Notes: a model not told the origin generated them from the letters alone. A stretch of DNA of 64,000 nucleotides from Streptomyces mirabilis (GCF_039503195.1 NZ_JBCJKP010000001.1:5270001-5334000); one strand, 5' to 3'. Counted from the first letter of the stretch, positions 39,097-47,894 are shown. Numbers and translations: made by a program.

Positions 39097-39579
39097 ATGA
39101 CCGTCCGACCCGTGGTCAAGCGCACCGCCCGCGCCATCCTGCTCGATGGCAATGACCTGATCTTGATCAAGCGCACCAAACCCGGCGTCGATCCCTACTG
39201 GCTGACACCGGGTGGCGGGGTCGAACCGGAAGACACGACTGTCGTCGACGCACTCCATCGTGAGGTACACGAGGAACTCGGTGCCAAGATCACCGATGTG
39301 GTGCCCTGCTTCGTCGACACCGTCGAGCACATCGGTGACGACGGCGGCGCAACCGGCGTGAAAGTGCAGCACTTCTTCGTCTGCCGTCTGGAGTCCATGG
39401 ATCCGTCCCAGCGGCACGGCCCCGAGGTGGACGAGCCCTGTGGCGAGTACGAGATCGTGCGGGTGCCGTTCACCCGGGTCGGCATCGCCTCCGTCCACCT
39501 CGTACCGCTGTCCCTGCGGCACTATCTCGACGGGAACATCGAAGGCGTACGGGCGATGCACGCACCGGACCTGGGCTGA
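39097..39579 (+). CDS. Nudix hydrolase
   Basis: A 160-aa pyrophosphohydrolase. The Nudix box begins at GGGVEPEDTT and contains REVHEELG, matching GX5EX7REUXEEXGU with all catalytic acids present. The preceding WLTPGGG strand is typical. Substrate (nucleotide-diphosphate derivative) cannot be predicted. It appears monocistronic; LysR ends 116 bases upstream. No Shine-Dalgarno before the ATG, consistent with a leaderless message. Confidence 0.92.
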   Translation: MTVRPVVKRTARAILLDGNDLILIKRTKPGVDPYWLTPGGGVEPEDTTVVDALHREVHEELGAKITDVVPCFVDTVEHIGDDGGATGVKVQHFFVCRLESMDPSQRHGPEVDEPCGEYEIVRVPFTRVGIASVHLVPLSLRHYLDGNIEGVRAMHAPDLG

Positions 39580-39625
39580 GGCTCTTCGGGCCGGGGTCGT
39601 GGCCCCGGCTGCCGGATGGGCCCGG

Positions 39626-41395
39626 TCAGTCACCTGCCGCGACGAGTTCCTCGACCGAGTCATGGCGTATGCGGTCCGAGGGGATGCCCGCTGCCCTCAG
39701 AGCGTCCACCCCGCTGCGGATCATGCCGGGTGGCCCCGAGAGATAGGCGTCGTACTCGTTCCACGGGCCGTACTCGCGTACGGCGTCGGGCAGATGGAGA
39801 TGCGCCCGCTGGTCGACGACCGGGCGCACGGCAAGCCATGGGTGGCTCTGCTGCAGCCGGAGCATCGTGTCGATGTCGTACAGGTCGTGATCGGTGCGGG
39901 CCCCGTAGAAGACCTCGACCGGCCTCCGCTCCCCGTGCTCGGCGACGTCCTCGACCAGCGCTTTGATGGGCGCGATGCCTGTGCCGCCGCCGAGGCAGAG
40001 CAGGCCGCTGTCGGTGGTGTGGTCGACGGTCATCGAGCCGGCCGGCGGGCCGAGCCGGATGATGTCGCCGGGACGGGCACGGTGCACCAGCGCGTTGGAA
40101 ACCCAGCCCGCCGGGACCGCCTTCACATGGAACGACAGCAGTCCGTCGGACCGGGGCGCCGAGGCGAAGGAGTAGTGCCGCCATATACGCGGCCACCACG
40201 GTGTCTCCAGGCTCGTGTACTGCCCGGCGAGGAAGGGGTACGGCTGGTCGGGGCGGACCGTGATGACGGCGATGTCCGGTGTCCTGAGGTCGTGCGCGAC
40301 GACTTCGGCGTACCACCACGCCGGGGCGCGCAACTCGTCCGCGGCCGCCGCGTCGATCATCACCTGGGAGATCGTCGTGTACGCGCGCACCCAGGCCGCC
40401 TCGGTCTCGGCGTCCCAGATCGCCGAGGCGAACCGGCTGAGCGAGCCGATGAGGCATTCACCGACGGCCGGGTAGTGCTCGGGCCGGGTGCCGTACTTAC
40501 GGTGGCCACGGCCGAGGTTCTGCAGGTAGTCGACGAGAACCGGAGTGTTGTCGATGTGTTCGGCGGCGGTCAGCAGCGCCTTGAGCAGTCGGTCTCGCTG
40601 GGTGTCCATCGCCGCGGGGAACAGCGGCCGTAGATCCGGGTGGCGCACGAAGAGGAGTGCGTAGAAGTAAGAAGTGACCTTGTCGGCGACGGGGCCGACC
40701 TCGGCCATGGTCCGGCGGATGAGCACGGCGTCCGGAGACGCCTGCGGAGTGGGGTCGAACCTCTGGGCGGGCGACCGCGGCTCCGGGCCGGACGGTCCCG
40801 GCTCGGGCAGCGGGGGCGCCTGACGGGAGACGGGAGGCTCGGGTGACCGCAGCGTCTCAAAAGGCTCGGCGGGCTCGGGCGACCGAGGCTTGTCGAAGGG
40901 CGCAGGAGGCTCTCGGAACCGCTGCTCCTGAACCGGGACCCGAGGCTCGGCAAGGCGCTGCTCCTGGGCGGGTACCGGCGGCTGCGGGCCGGGGCTGAAC
41001 TGCTCACGTCCGGGATCCGTCCGCTCCCGCCCGAACACGGACTGCTCCGGGCCGGCATCGGACTGCGCGGAGGAGTCGTGGTCGGGCCCGGCCGGACCTG
41101 ACCATGGCCGAGCGGATGTGTGGGCGGGCTCCGGCTCGGGGCGTGGGGCCTCAGTGGGCGCGGCCTGCTGGGAAGTCGGCTCTGCCTCCACGGCGGAGGA
41201 TATTCGTTCCTGCTGTGTCGTTCCCCGACCCGCGGTGGGTCGGCCGACCGGGCGCATCGCTGCCAGACGGCGGCCGTCGGCGGGCTCCCTCTCCCCATCG
41301 GACGGCAGTGGTTCCTTGCGCGGCGTGAACCAGCCGCCCCCGCCATTGCCTCCGGAAGTGCCGTTGTCGGCCGACGTGGTGGTCGGAGCGTCCAT
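39626..41395 (-). CDS. flavohaemoprotein-like NO dioxygenase with disordered N-terminal extension
   Basis: A 589-aa protein. Residues 1 to about 215 are low-complexity (Pro/Glu/Arg/Ser), with degenerate repeats such as VPAQEQRLAEPRVPVQEQRF. A globin domain follows: SYFYALLF (distal Tyr B10), MDTQRDRL (distal Gln E7), GRGHRKYG (proximal His, about 298) and the EHYPAVGE Tyr. The FAD domain has WRHYSFASAP (RxYS, about 408) and the NAD domain GGGTGIAPI (about 470). This is flavohaemoglobin architecture, which detoxifies NO to nitrate using NAD(P)H. ATG 41395 (MDAPTTT) has GAGG 10 bases upstream; ATG 41416 is an alternative. Confidence 0.9.
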   Translation of the reverse strand: MDAPTTTSADNGTSGGNGGGGWFTPRKEPLPSDGEREPADGRRLAAMRPVGRPTAGRGTTQQERISSAVEAEPTSQQAAPTEAPRPEPEPAHTSARPWSGPAGPDHDSSAQSDAGPEQSVFGRERTDPGREQFSPGPQPPVPAQEQRLAEPRVPVQEQRFREPPAPFDKPRSPEPAEPFETLRSPEPPVSRQAPPLPEPGPSGPEPRSPAQRFDPTPQASPDAVLIRRTMAEVGPVADKVTSYFYALLFVRHPDLRPLFPAAMDTQRDRLLKALLTAAEHIDNTPVLVDYLQNLGRGHRKYGTRPEHYPAVGECLIGSLSRFASAIWDAETEAAWVRAYTTISQVMIDAAAADELRAPAWWYAEVVAHDLRTPDIAVITVRPDQPYPFLAGQYTSLETPWWPRIWRHYSFASAPRSDGLLSFHVKAVPAGWVSNALVHRARPGDIIRLGPPAGSMTVDHTTDSGLLCLGGGTGIAPIKALVEDVAEHGERRPVEVFYGARTDHDLYDIDTMLRLQQSHPWLAVRPVVDQRAHLHLPDAVREYGPWNEYDAYLSGPPGMIRSGVDALRAAGIPSDRIRHDSVEELVAAGD

Positions 41396-41813
41396 GGTGT
41401 GCCTCGCCTCGAACATCTTTCGGTCGGTCTGCGCACTTCCGCGGTCGGAAGATGCCTACTTTCCCCCGTAGACGACTTGCTTTCCTGCCCCGTTCAGTCC
41501 CCACCGGCCAATGCGGCCACATTCAACCCGGATTGCCACTCTGTACGGACAAGTAAGGCGAGAATGTGACATTGGCCGCACTACCCTCACTGCAGCATCC
41601 CACTCCGCGTCAGCACCCGGCCGCATAACGGAAAATACGGGTCTTCGATCTCTCCGTCCCGTTACGCTGCATTGGCCTGCGTTCGTGCCCCACGAGACGT
41701 GCGTACATCACGATGGACGCGAACCGGAGTCGACCATACCGGCAGCCGCCCCACAAACAAGTACCCGCTTCCTTCCGCCCTAAGAGGCGCCGCCCCACTC
41801 TCAACTGCCGTAA
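41396..41813. other. flavohaemoprotein promoter region; no gene seen
   Basis: This 418-base gap includes an imperfect inverted repeat: GGCCAATG and CACATTC at 41506-41524 against GAATGTG and CATTGGCC at 41562-41577, arms about 15 bp with a 37-base spacer. It lies 110-180 bases upstream of the flavohaemoprotein start and could be its operator. The rest (41580-41813) is lower in GC and shows no convincing ORF or RNA. Confidence 0.5.
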
Positions 41814-42446
41814 TCACAAGGCGCGCCGGACCAATTCATAGGCATCCCACAGATCCCGTCCCACGTAGGAGTGCGTGGCAAGGCCTGCCAGATGCCGATC
41901 GGCATTGACCGCGACGGAGACCGGCACCGTCTCGAACAGGTCCTTGTCGGACAGCGAGTCGCCATAGGCAACACAGTCGGCCCGCATCACCCCGAACTCT
42001 TCACAGAGTCGGTCCGCGATCTGCACCTTCGCCGCGGCACTGAGAATGCCCGCGAGATCAACGGGCTCGCTGAACGGCAGAGCGGGAAAACGCGAACCGT
42101 ATGCCGCATGCGCACCCCACGCCGTCAGTCGCTCGACGAAGAACGAGGGCGAGAGGGAGACGACGGCGCAGTAGTCGCCGTTGCCTCTGATCTCCGCCCA
42201 GACGTCCTCGATACCGGACAGCCACGGCGCGCCCTCGAAGGCCGCCGCCACATGTTCCTCCCTGAGATCCGCCCACAGGGCATGCACCTGTGCGGCGTAC
42301 TCCGGCGGACCGATCCGTCCTGCCGAGATCGCTTGGTCAAGGGCAACAGTCTCGGCCTCCAGACCGATCTGTCGTGAGATCTCCTGGGGCGCGGAACTCC
42401 CGTACAGCAACGTTCCGTCAAGGTCGAAGAGATGAAGTCGTGGCAT
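41814..42446 (-). CDS. HAD-superfamily hydrolase (subclass IB-like)
   Basis: A 210-aa phosphatase with motif I FDLDGTLL near residue 7, motif II VVSLSPS, Lys in AAAKVQIADRL, and motif IV VAYGDSLSDKDLF. The small helical cap after motif I and the GDSxSDxD motif resemble the phosphoserine-phosphatase/SerB-like group; substrate unknown. ATG 42446 is chosen because the HAD fold starts there; the open frame to 42761 would cross a parS site and has no homology. It diverges from the double-GNAT gene across about 180 bases. Confidence 0.87.
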   Translation of the reverse strand: MPRLHLFDLDGTLLYGSSAPQEISRQIGLEAETVALDQAISAGRIGPPEYAAQVHALWADLREEHVAAAFEGAPWLSGIEDVWAEIRGNGDYCAVVSLSPSFFVERLTAWGAHAAYGSRFPALPFSEPVDLAGILSAAAKVQIADRLCEEFGVMRADCVAYGDSLSDKDLFETVPVSVAVNADRHLAGLATHSYVGRDLWDAYELVRRAL

Positions 42447-42481
42447 GGAAGCCGAGGCTAGCGGCCCGGGCACCTTTCGCT

Positions 42482-42495
42482 GTTTCACGTGAAAC
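42482..42495. other. parS site (perfect)
   Basis: Exact GTTTCACGTGAAAC, 36 bases upstream of the HAD phosphatase start, between divergent genes. Confidence 0.93.
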
Positions 42496-42624
42496 ATCTG
42501 TCCGTGCGCTGTGGGAAGCGACGCTGCCTCCATGCCCGCACCTGAGGCACGACATGGCCAAAAGCGCATAGATCCCTGGGTAAAAAGGTGGACGTCAGGG
42601 GGTACGTCAGACAGCCTGACCTGC

Positions 42625-43491
42625 GTGTCGACACCTTCCCCCGCCTTTCTGCCCATCCGCCGACTGACGCCTCGCGATCTCACCGCCTGCGCCGATTTGT
42701 CAGAGAACCGGGGGTGGCCCCGTGAGGAACACAAGTGGGGGCTGCTCCTCACCGCCGGCACGGGCTACGGCATCGACGACCCCGACGGCGGTCTCGTCAC
42801 CGCCTGCGTCGTGACCGAATACGGAACGCCGGAGAGGCTTGAACTGGGAGCGATCGGAATGGTGCTGGTCGCCGAGCGGCATGCTCGCCAGGGTGTCGGC
42901 CGGCGCCTGATGCAGCATGTCGTGGCAGAGATGGGCACCACCCCGCTGACCCTGCACGCGACTCCTCATGGCCGACCGCTCTACGAGCAGCTGGGCTTCA
43001 AGGTCACGGGCCGTGCCGAGATGGTCCGTGGACACTTCGTCCCTGGCGGGCCGGACCCGAAGGTGACCACGCGCCCGGCCACCGCCGAGGATCTCGCCAC
43101 GATTCTTCGGCTCGACGCGGAGGTCTTCGGTTCCGACCGCACCCATGTGATCACGCGGCTGCCCGCCTTCTCCGACCAGTTGCGTGTCGCCGTGGAGAAC
43201 GGCCGGATCATCGGCTACGCGGCGGCCTGGCCCAACATGGACACCCATGTGGTGGGTCCACTGATCGCCCGTGACTCCGAGACGGCGAAGGCACTCATCG
43301 CCTCGCTCGCCGCCCACACCGACCGCCCGCTGCGCACCGACATCGACGTACGGCACGAAGAGCTGCTGTCCTGGGCGAAGGAACACGGCCTGGAGCCCAC
43401 GAGCTTCAACGCGGTGATGGCGTACGGGATCTCGGAGTTGCCCGGGGACTGGACGCGACGCTTCGCTCCGCTCACGGTGGCGGCAGGCTGA
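42625..43491 (+). CDS. tandem GNAT acetyltransferase
   Basis: A 288-aa protein with an N-terminal GNAT domain (about 8-140; GAIGMVLVAERHARQGVGRR carries the acetyl-CoA loop, then LYEQLGFK) and a C-terminal GNAT-like domain (about 150-288; VTTRPATAEDL, GRIIGYAAAWPN, VVGPLIA). The second resembles the DUF1248/YitH type. Substrate unknown. GTG 42625 is chosen because similarity begins at PIRRLTPRDL; the open frame from 42511 includes untranslated-looking sequence. A bidirectional terminator follows. Confidence 0.85.
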   Translation: MSTPSPAFLPIRRLTPRDLTACADLSENRGWPREEHKWGLLLTAGTGYGIDDPDGGLVTACVVTEYGTPERLELGAIGMVLVAERHARQGVGRRLMQHVVAEMGTTPLTLHATPHGRPLYEQLGFKVTGRAEMVRGHFVPGGPDPKVTTRPATAEDLATILRLDAEVFGSDRTHVITRLPAFSDQLRVAVENGRIIGYAAAWPNMDTHVVGPLIARDSETAKALIASLAAHTDRPLRTDIDVRHEELLSWAKEHGLEPTSFNAVMAYGISELPGDWTRRFAPLTVAAG

Positions 43492-43548
43492 GAGCCGCCG
43501 GGGTGCAGTCGCATCCACCACCCGGAGAATCACTCACCGCGTAGAGAA

Positions 43549-43582
43549 GCGCCGGTCCCCGTCGTCTGTGGGGGACCGGCGC
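43549..43582. terminator. bidirectional hairpin terminator
   Basis: Perfect 12-bp arms GCGCCGGTCCCC (43549-43560) and GGGGACCGGCGC (43571-43582), 10-base loop, between convergent GNAT and GlcG-like genes. Confidence 0.8.
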
Positions 43583-43600
43583 CTGTCTACGGCGGTGCGG

Positions 43601-44026
43601 TCAGACGAGCGTCTCCACCGCCGCGACGGCGAAGTCGTGGTCCTGTTCGGGCGCACCGCCACCGACCCCGATCGCCCCTATCAGACGACCGTCGCGACGG
43701 ACCGGAACGCCGCCAGCGATGAACAGGAGGGGACGGTCGAGCGCGGTGGGCAGGGTGTGGAAGAGGCCGCCGGGCTGGACCGCGTCGACCAGTTCTCTCG
43801 TCGCGGAGTCCAGCTGGAGGGCCGTGTAGGCCTTGCGCGTGCTGGTCTCGCCGGAAATCAGTACGGCGCGGTCGTCGCGCCGGAAGGCGAGCAGATGGCC
43901 GCCCGCGTCGAGGACGGTGACGCTGACCGTGACTCCGGCGGCCTCGGCGGCACGGTGGGCCGCGGAGACGAGAACCTCGGCGTCCTGGATGGTCAGCGGA
44001 GCAACGGCGACGGTGGTGCTGGTCAT
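43601..44026 (-). CDS. GlcG/HbpS-family (haem-degrading domain) protein
   Basis: A 141-aa single-domain protein of the GlcG/HbpS-like family: LTIQDAEVLVSAAHRAAEAAGV, VSVTVLDAGGHLLAFRRDD, KAYTAL, FIAGGVPVRRDGRLIGAIGVGGG, and APEQDHDFAVAAVE. HbpS of Streptomyces is an exported haem-binding redox partner of SenS, but this protein has no signal peptide and no senSR genes nearby, so a cytosolic role is likely. AAGGAG lies 11 bases before the ATG. It begins 87 bases after the MFS stop on the same strand, so an operon with the MFS is possible. Confidence 0.88.
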   Translation of the reverse strand: MTSTTVAVAPLTIQDAEVLVSAAHRAAEAAGVTVSVTVLDAGGHLLAFRRDDRAVLISGETSTRKAYTALQLDSATRELVDAVQPGGLFHTLPTALDRPLLFIAGGVPVRRDGRLIGAIGVGGGAPEQDHDFAVAAVETLV

Positions 44027-44113
44027 GAGGGACTTTCTCCTTGAGGTGCTGTTCGGTCGTGGCCGCTCAGGACGGTGGGCTCAGACGTGAGGGGCCGGCT
44101 GCTACTCGGTGGC

Positions 44114-45322
44114 TCAGTGGTGGACGGCGGTCCGCTGCTCGATGGGCGCGCTTGCGGCGGCGACGGTGCCGGCGACATCGGCTCGGCGCTCCAGGGCTGC
44201 CGAGACGACGGCGAGAACCAGAGCTCCCGCGGCGAGCGCCGCGCCGACCCAGTTGGGGGCGGTGTAACCGAGGCCGGCTGCGATGACGAGGCCACCGAGC
44301 CAGGCCGAGAGGGCGTTGCCGAGGTTGAAGGCGCCGATGTTCACGGCCGAGGCCAGGGTGGGGGCGCCGTGCGCCTGGTCGAGGACGCGCTTCTGCAGCG
44401 GCGGCACGGTCGCGAACCCGAGGGCGCCGATCAGCGCGATCGTGAGGGCCGCGAGGATCTTGTTGTGCGCGGTCACCGTGAACAGGGCGAGCACGATGGC
44501 GAGGCCGCCCAGGGACACGTACAGCATCGGCATCAAGGCGCGGTCGGCGAACCTGCCTCCGATGAGATTTCCGGCGACCATGCCGAGGCCGAAGAGCACC
44601 AGCAGCCAGGTGACGGAGGTGTCGGCGAAGCCGGCGACGTGGGTCATCATCGGCGCGATGTAGGTGATGGCCGCGAAGACACCTCCGAAGCCGAGCACGG
44701 TCATCGCCATCGCCAGCAGGACCTGGACGTTCTTGAAGGCAGCGAGCTCGTGGCGGAGATGCACACCCTCGGGCTTCGGCATCTCGGGGACCAGCTTGGC
44801 GATACCGAGCAGACCGATCACTCCGAGCGCGGCGACTCCGGCGAAGGTGACCCGCCAGCCCGCGGACTGCCCGATCAACGTGCCCAGGGGGACACCAACC
44901 ACATTGGCGATGGTGAGACCGCTGAACATCATGGCGATCGCACCGGCCTTCTTCTCCGGCGCGACAAGCTCGGCGGCGACGACGGATCCGATGCCGAAGA
45001 ACGCGCCGTGGGCGAGAGAGGCGACGACTCGGCCCGCCAGCATCAGCCCGAAGACCGGGGCGACGGCGGAGAGCAGGTTGCCGACGACGAACAACCCCAT
45101 CAGCAGCATCAGCATCCGCTTGCGGGACACCTTCGTGCCGAGTGCGGTCATGATCGGGGCGCCGATCACCACGCCGAGGGCATAGCCGGTCACCAGCAGT
45201 CCGGCCGTGGGGATGGAGACACCGAAGTCACCGGCGACCTCAGGCAGCACACCCATGATCACGAACTCGGTGGTTCCGATTCCGAAGGCCCCGATCGCGA
45301 GGGCCAGAAGCGCGAGAGGCAT
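44114..45322 (-). CDS. MFS transporter, AraJ/Bcr-CmlA-like drug-efflux type
   Basis: A 402-aa, 12-helix major-facilitator exporter. The N-terminus has LALAIGAFGIGTTEFVIMGV, matching the arabinose-efflux/DHA1 group; motif A is GTKVSRKRMLML, and the motif C-like GLTIANVVGVPLGTLIGQ is in helix 5. The substrate is unknown; the divergent MarR gene suggests induction by the exported compound. ATG 45322; GGAAGG lies about 11 bases upstream. The GlcG-like gene follows on the same strand. Confidence 0.93.
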   Translation of the reverse strand: MPLALLALAIGAFGIGTTEFVIMGVLPEVAGDFGVSIPTAGLLVTGYALGVVIGAPIMTALGTKVSRKRMLMLLMGLFVVGNLLSAVAPVFGLMLAGRVVASLAHGAFFGIGSVVAAELVAPEKKAGAIAMMFSGLTIANVVGVPLGTLIGQSAGWRVTFAGVAALGVIGLLGIAKLVPEMPKPEGVHLRHELAAFKNVQVLLAMAMTVLGFGGVFAAITYIAPMMTHVAGFADTSVTWLLVLFGLGMVAGNLIGGRFADRALMPMLYVSLGGLAIVLALFTVTAHNKILAALTIALIGALGFATVPPLQKRVLDQAHGAPTLASAVNIGAFNLGNALSAWLGGLVIAAGLGYTAPNWVGAALAAGALVLAVVSAALERRADVAGTVAAASAPIEQRTAVHH

Positions 45323-45371
45323 GGTGGGGACACCTTCCCAAACGATTGCAGGAGCGCTTTGCGTGCGTTCA

Positions 45372-45413
45372 CAATAGTTGCATACGCGGGCTAAGTGCAA
45401 GAGCGGACTATTG
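45372..45413. promoter_or_regulatory. candidate MarR operator, nested inverted repeat
   Basis: CAATAGT (45372-45378) and ACTATTG (45407-45413) form the outer arms. TTGCA (45378-45382) and TGCAA (45396-45400) form an inner pair. It lies between the divergent MFS and MarR genes, the standard place for a shared operator. Confidence 0.55.
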
Positions 45414-45463
45414 CGCTCGTGCTCTACCCTGGTGTCAGCTGCTCCGGGACGGAGGAACACGCC

Positions 45464-45922
45464 ATGACAGCCACGGACCCCGCGCTCACCGCCCTTGCTC
45501 AGGGGTGGTGCGCCCTCTCCCTGCTGCACGGGAGGATCGAGGCCCACATCGAGCGCGCCCTGCAGACCAAGCACGACCTCAGCGTGAGGGAGTACTCCCT
45601 GCTCGACGTGCTCAGCCGACAGCACGACGGCGAAGGTGGTCACTTGCAGATGAAGCAGGTCGCGGACGCGGTCGTGCTCAGTCAGAGCGCCACCACACGG
45701 CTCGTCACCCGGCTCGAGGACCGTGGTCTGCTTGCCCGCTATCTGTGCCCGACCGACCGCCGCGGCATCTACACGAATGTCAGCGAGGCCGGCCTCAAGC
45801 TCCTCGAAGAGGCACGGCCCACCAATGACACCGCCCTGCGGGAGGCGCTCGACGAAGCCGCCAAGTCCCCCGAACTGGCCCCACTGGTCCGCGTCGTGGA
45901 GTCGGCGAGTGTGTCCGCCTAG
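45464..45922 (+). CDS. MarR-family transcriptional regulator
   Basis: A 152-aa winged-helix repressor (REYSLLDVLSRQ; LQMKQVADAVVLSQSATTRLVTRLEDRGLL; wing RRGIYTNVSEAG). It probably represses the divergent efflux gene and itself. GGAGG lies 8 bases before ATG 45464, which decides the start against the open frame at 45395. Ligand unknown. Confidence 0.93.
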   Translation: MTATDPALTALAQGWCALSLLHGRIEAHIERALQTKHDLSVREYSLLDVLSRQHDGEGGHLQMKQVADAVVLSQSATTRLVTRLEDRGLLARYLCPTDRRGIYTNVSEAGLKLLEEARPTNDTALREALDEAAKSPELAPLVRVVESASVSA

Positions 45923-45993
45923 GCAGGGACGACCTCCCGTCCCCCTGCCGGGTGTCCACACAGCGCGTACAGGTGCCTGGATACGCTGTGGCC

Positions 45994-46446
45994 ATGGGAG
46001 ATCTTGAGATTCGACCGGCAGCTTCGGACGATGTCCCCGCCATCGTCGCGATGCTCGCCGATGATCCGCTCGGCGCCCAGCGGGAGTCACCCGACGACCT
46101 GACCCCCTACCTGGCCGCGCTGGAGCGGTTGAGCGCCGACCCGAATCAGCACCTGGTGGTCGCGGTGCGCGAGGGACGCGTCGTCGGCACCCTGCAGCTC
46201 ACGGTCCTTCCCGGGCTGTCCCGCAAGGGCTCGACCCGCTCCCTCATCGAGGGCGTCCGCATCCACTCCGACGAGCGCGGCAGCGGTCTCGGCACCCGGT
46301 TCATCGAGTGGGCGATCGAGGAATCCCGGCGCCAGGGATGCCAGTTGGTCGAGCTGACCTCCGACGCCACCCGCACTGACGCCCACCGCTTCTACGAGCG
46401 GCTCGGCTTCACGGCCTCACACGTGGGCTTCAAGCTGGCGCTCTGA
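45994..46446 (+). CDS. GNAT family acetyltransferase
   Basis: A 150-aa single-domain acetyltransferase. Motif A RIHSDERGSGLGTRFIEWAI carries the acetyl-CoA pyrophosphate loop (RGSGLG). Motif B is TRTDAHRFYERLGFTASHVGFK. Substrate unknown. TACGCT at 45982-45987 lies 6 bases before the ATG and there is no Shine-Dalgarno, a leaderless pattern. Its transcript runs into the parS palindrome at 46462-46493. Confidence 0.9.
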   Translation: MGDLEIRPAASDDVPAIVAMLADDPLGAQRESPDDLTPYLAALERLSADPNQHLVVAVREGRVVGTLQLTVLPGLSRKGSTRSLIEGVRIHSDERGSGLGTRFIEWAIEESRRQGCQLVELTSDATRTDAHRFYERLGFTASHVGFKLAL

Positions 46447-46461
46447 GCCACCTGTGTACGC

Positions 46462-46493
46462 CGGGGGTCTGTTTCACGTGAAACAGACCCCCG
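46462..46493. terminator. 32-bp perfect palindrome with parS core, possible bidirectional terminator
   Basis: CGGGGGTCT (46462-46470) and AGACCCCCG (46485-46493) extend the exact parS GTTTCACGTGAAAC (46471-46484). It lies between convergent genes (GNAT ends 46446, hydrolase ends 46509), the position expected of a terminator. Whether RNA folds here is inference. Confidence 0.6.
46471..46484. other. parS site (perfect)
   Basis: Exact GTTTCACGTGAAAC in the centre of the longer palindrome between convergent genes. Confidence 0.93.
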
Positions 46494-46508
46494 CCCGCAT
46501 GACAGCGG

Positions 46509-47894
46509 CTACTGAATCCCTCGCCAGCCCGCAGGGTCCACTCCACCCGGCACAGGAGCGCCCTCGTCGTACGGCTGACGCGTGAAGACGAACGAACCGA
46601 GGTCGAGGTGGCTCAGGGACCCGTCAGGGCGCCGTGCGGCCCGTAGCGACTCCCCCATGTAGTAGCCGTCGAGTCCCGTCCAGGTCCCGTCACCGTTCGC
46701 ACGGAAGCGTGAACCGCGGCCACTCCCGGCCAGTGGGCCCAGCTCGACCATGCCGTCGGCCCTCAGACGAAGCGCGTACGCCTGGGTGCCCCAGTACCAG
46801 GGACCGGCCAACTCCAGGACGGACTGATCGACTTCGGCGGCCGGACGCCATGGGTCGGGAATGCGCGGCTCGGCCTCGGCGACGATCCGTACGAGATCGG
46901 TGGCCACGGTCAGCACCCGCGGACCGGAGGTGCAGTTGGACAGCACCACCGCCGCCACGTCGTCCTCCACACCCATCGCGAGCGCCGCGAGGAAGCCTGG
47001 CAACGACCCCGAGTGACCCACCAGGATGCGACCCGACCGATGCAGCACCTGCAGTCCCAGCCCGTAGGAGTCCCCCGAGGCGAGCTGATCGGCCTCCGAG
47101 GGGGCTGCGGGCGTACGCATCTCCCGCAGGGACTCCGCGCTGAGCACCGCCGCGTGCCCCGTGGCCAGGAAGACGGCGAAGCGCGCCAAGTCCCCCGTGG
47201 TGGACCACAGTTGTCCGGCCGGAGCCATCCGGCCGAGGTCCTCGGCGGGCTCCGGCATCATGACGTCCGCCCACGGATGCACGGCCCAGCCACCCGCATG
47301 GGGCGCCCGCGGCTGCCCACTCGTGCGGTGCAGGCCCAGCGGGTCGAGCACCTCGCGCCGCAGGGCCTCTTCCCAGGGAACTCCCCGGAGTTCCTCGATC
47401 AGTGCGCCCAGCAAGGTGTAGCCGGGGTTCGAGTAGTGATGCAGCCGCCCCGCCGGATGCAGGAAGGGCTGCTCACCGAGCACGTCGGAGAGCTCGGGGC
47501 GCAGCGAACCGGGTGTGCGTTCCCACCAGGGGCCGGGCGTCTCGGCCGCCAGCCCGGCGGTGTGCGCGAGGAGCTGGGCGATGGTGGCCTCCCCCGCACC
47601 AGTGCCCGAAAGATGCTTCTCCAGCGGGTCGCCCAGGTCGAGCAGTCCCTCGTCACGCAGCCGCAGCACCAACACGGCCGTGAAGGTCTTGGTGATCGAA
47701 CCGATCCGGTACTGCACGTTCTCGTCCGGTCCGTGCCCGTCCACCGAGGTACGCGACCCGTGCCACACCGGCTCCCCGCCTCGGACGACCGCTGCGATCA
47801 GCGACGGCGCCCGCCCCTCGGCCTGAGCGGCGGCGATGCGGTGCAACAGAGCCCGGCGCGTGCCGGGAAGGAGCTTTTGCTGGGGTGTCGTCAT
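46509..47894 (-). CDS. serine hydrolase, class C beta-lactamase / D-Ala-D-Ala carboxypeptidase fold
   Basis: A 461-aa protein. The catalytic SxxK is in YRIGSITKTFTAV (Ser about 68), the Tyr of YxN in HHYSNPGYTLLGA (about 155) and a late GHSG. The C-terminal ~100 residues are an extra beta-rich domain (WYWGTQAYALRLRADG). No signal peptide is visible with ATG 47894, so a cytosolic esterase or peptidase role is as likely as cell-wall action. It follows dnaB on the same strand after a 91-base spacer. Confidence 0.88.
   Translation of the reverse strand: MTTPQQKLLPGTRRALLHRIAAAQAEGRAPSLIAAVVRGGEPVWHGSRTSVDGHGPDENVQYRIGSITKTFTAVLVLRLRDEGLLDLGDPLEKHLSGTGAGEATIAQLLAHTAGLAAETPGPWWERTPGSLRPELSDVLGEQPFLHPAGRLHHYSNPGYTLLGALIEELRGVPWEEALRREVLDPLGLHRTSGQPRAPHAGGWAVHPWADVMMPEPAEDLGRMAPAGQLWSTTGDLARFAVFLATGHAAVLSAESLREMRTPAAPSEADQLASGDSYGLGLQVLHRSGRILVGHSGSLPGFLAALAMGVEDDVAAVVLSNCTSGPRVLTVATDLVRIVAEAEPRIPDPWRPAAEVDQSVLELAGPWYWGTQAYALRLRADGMVELGPLAGSGRGSRFRANGDGTWTGLDGYYMGESLRAARRPDGSLSHLDLGSFVFTRQPYDEGAPVPGGVDPAGWRGIQ

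Noticed and set aside
41480..41510. DevR/DosR-like box (GGGGACTGAACGGGG, minus strand) before the flavohaemoprotein gene
   Set aside because: Only one half of the palindrome is convincing; kept out of the features.
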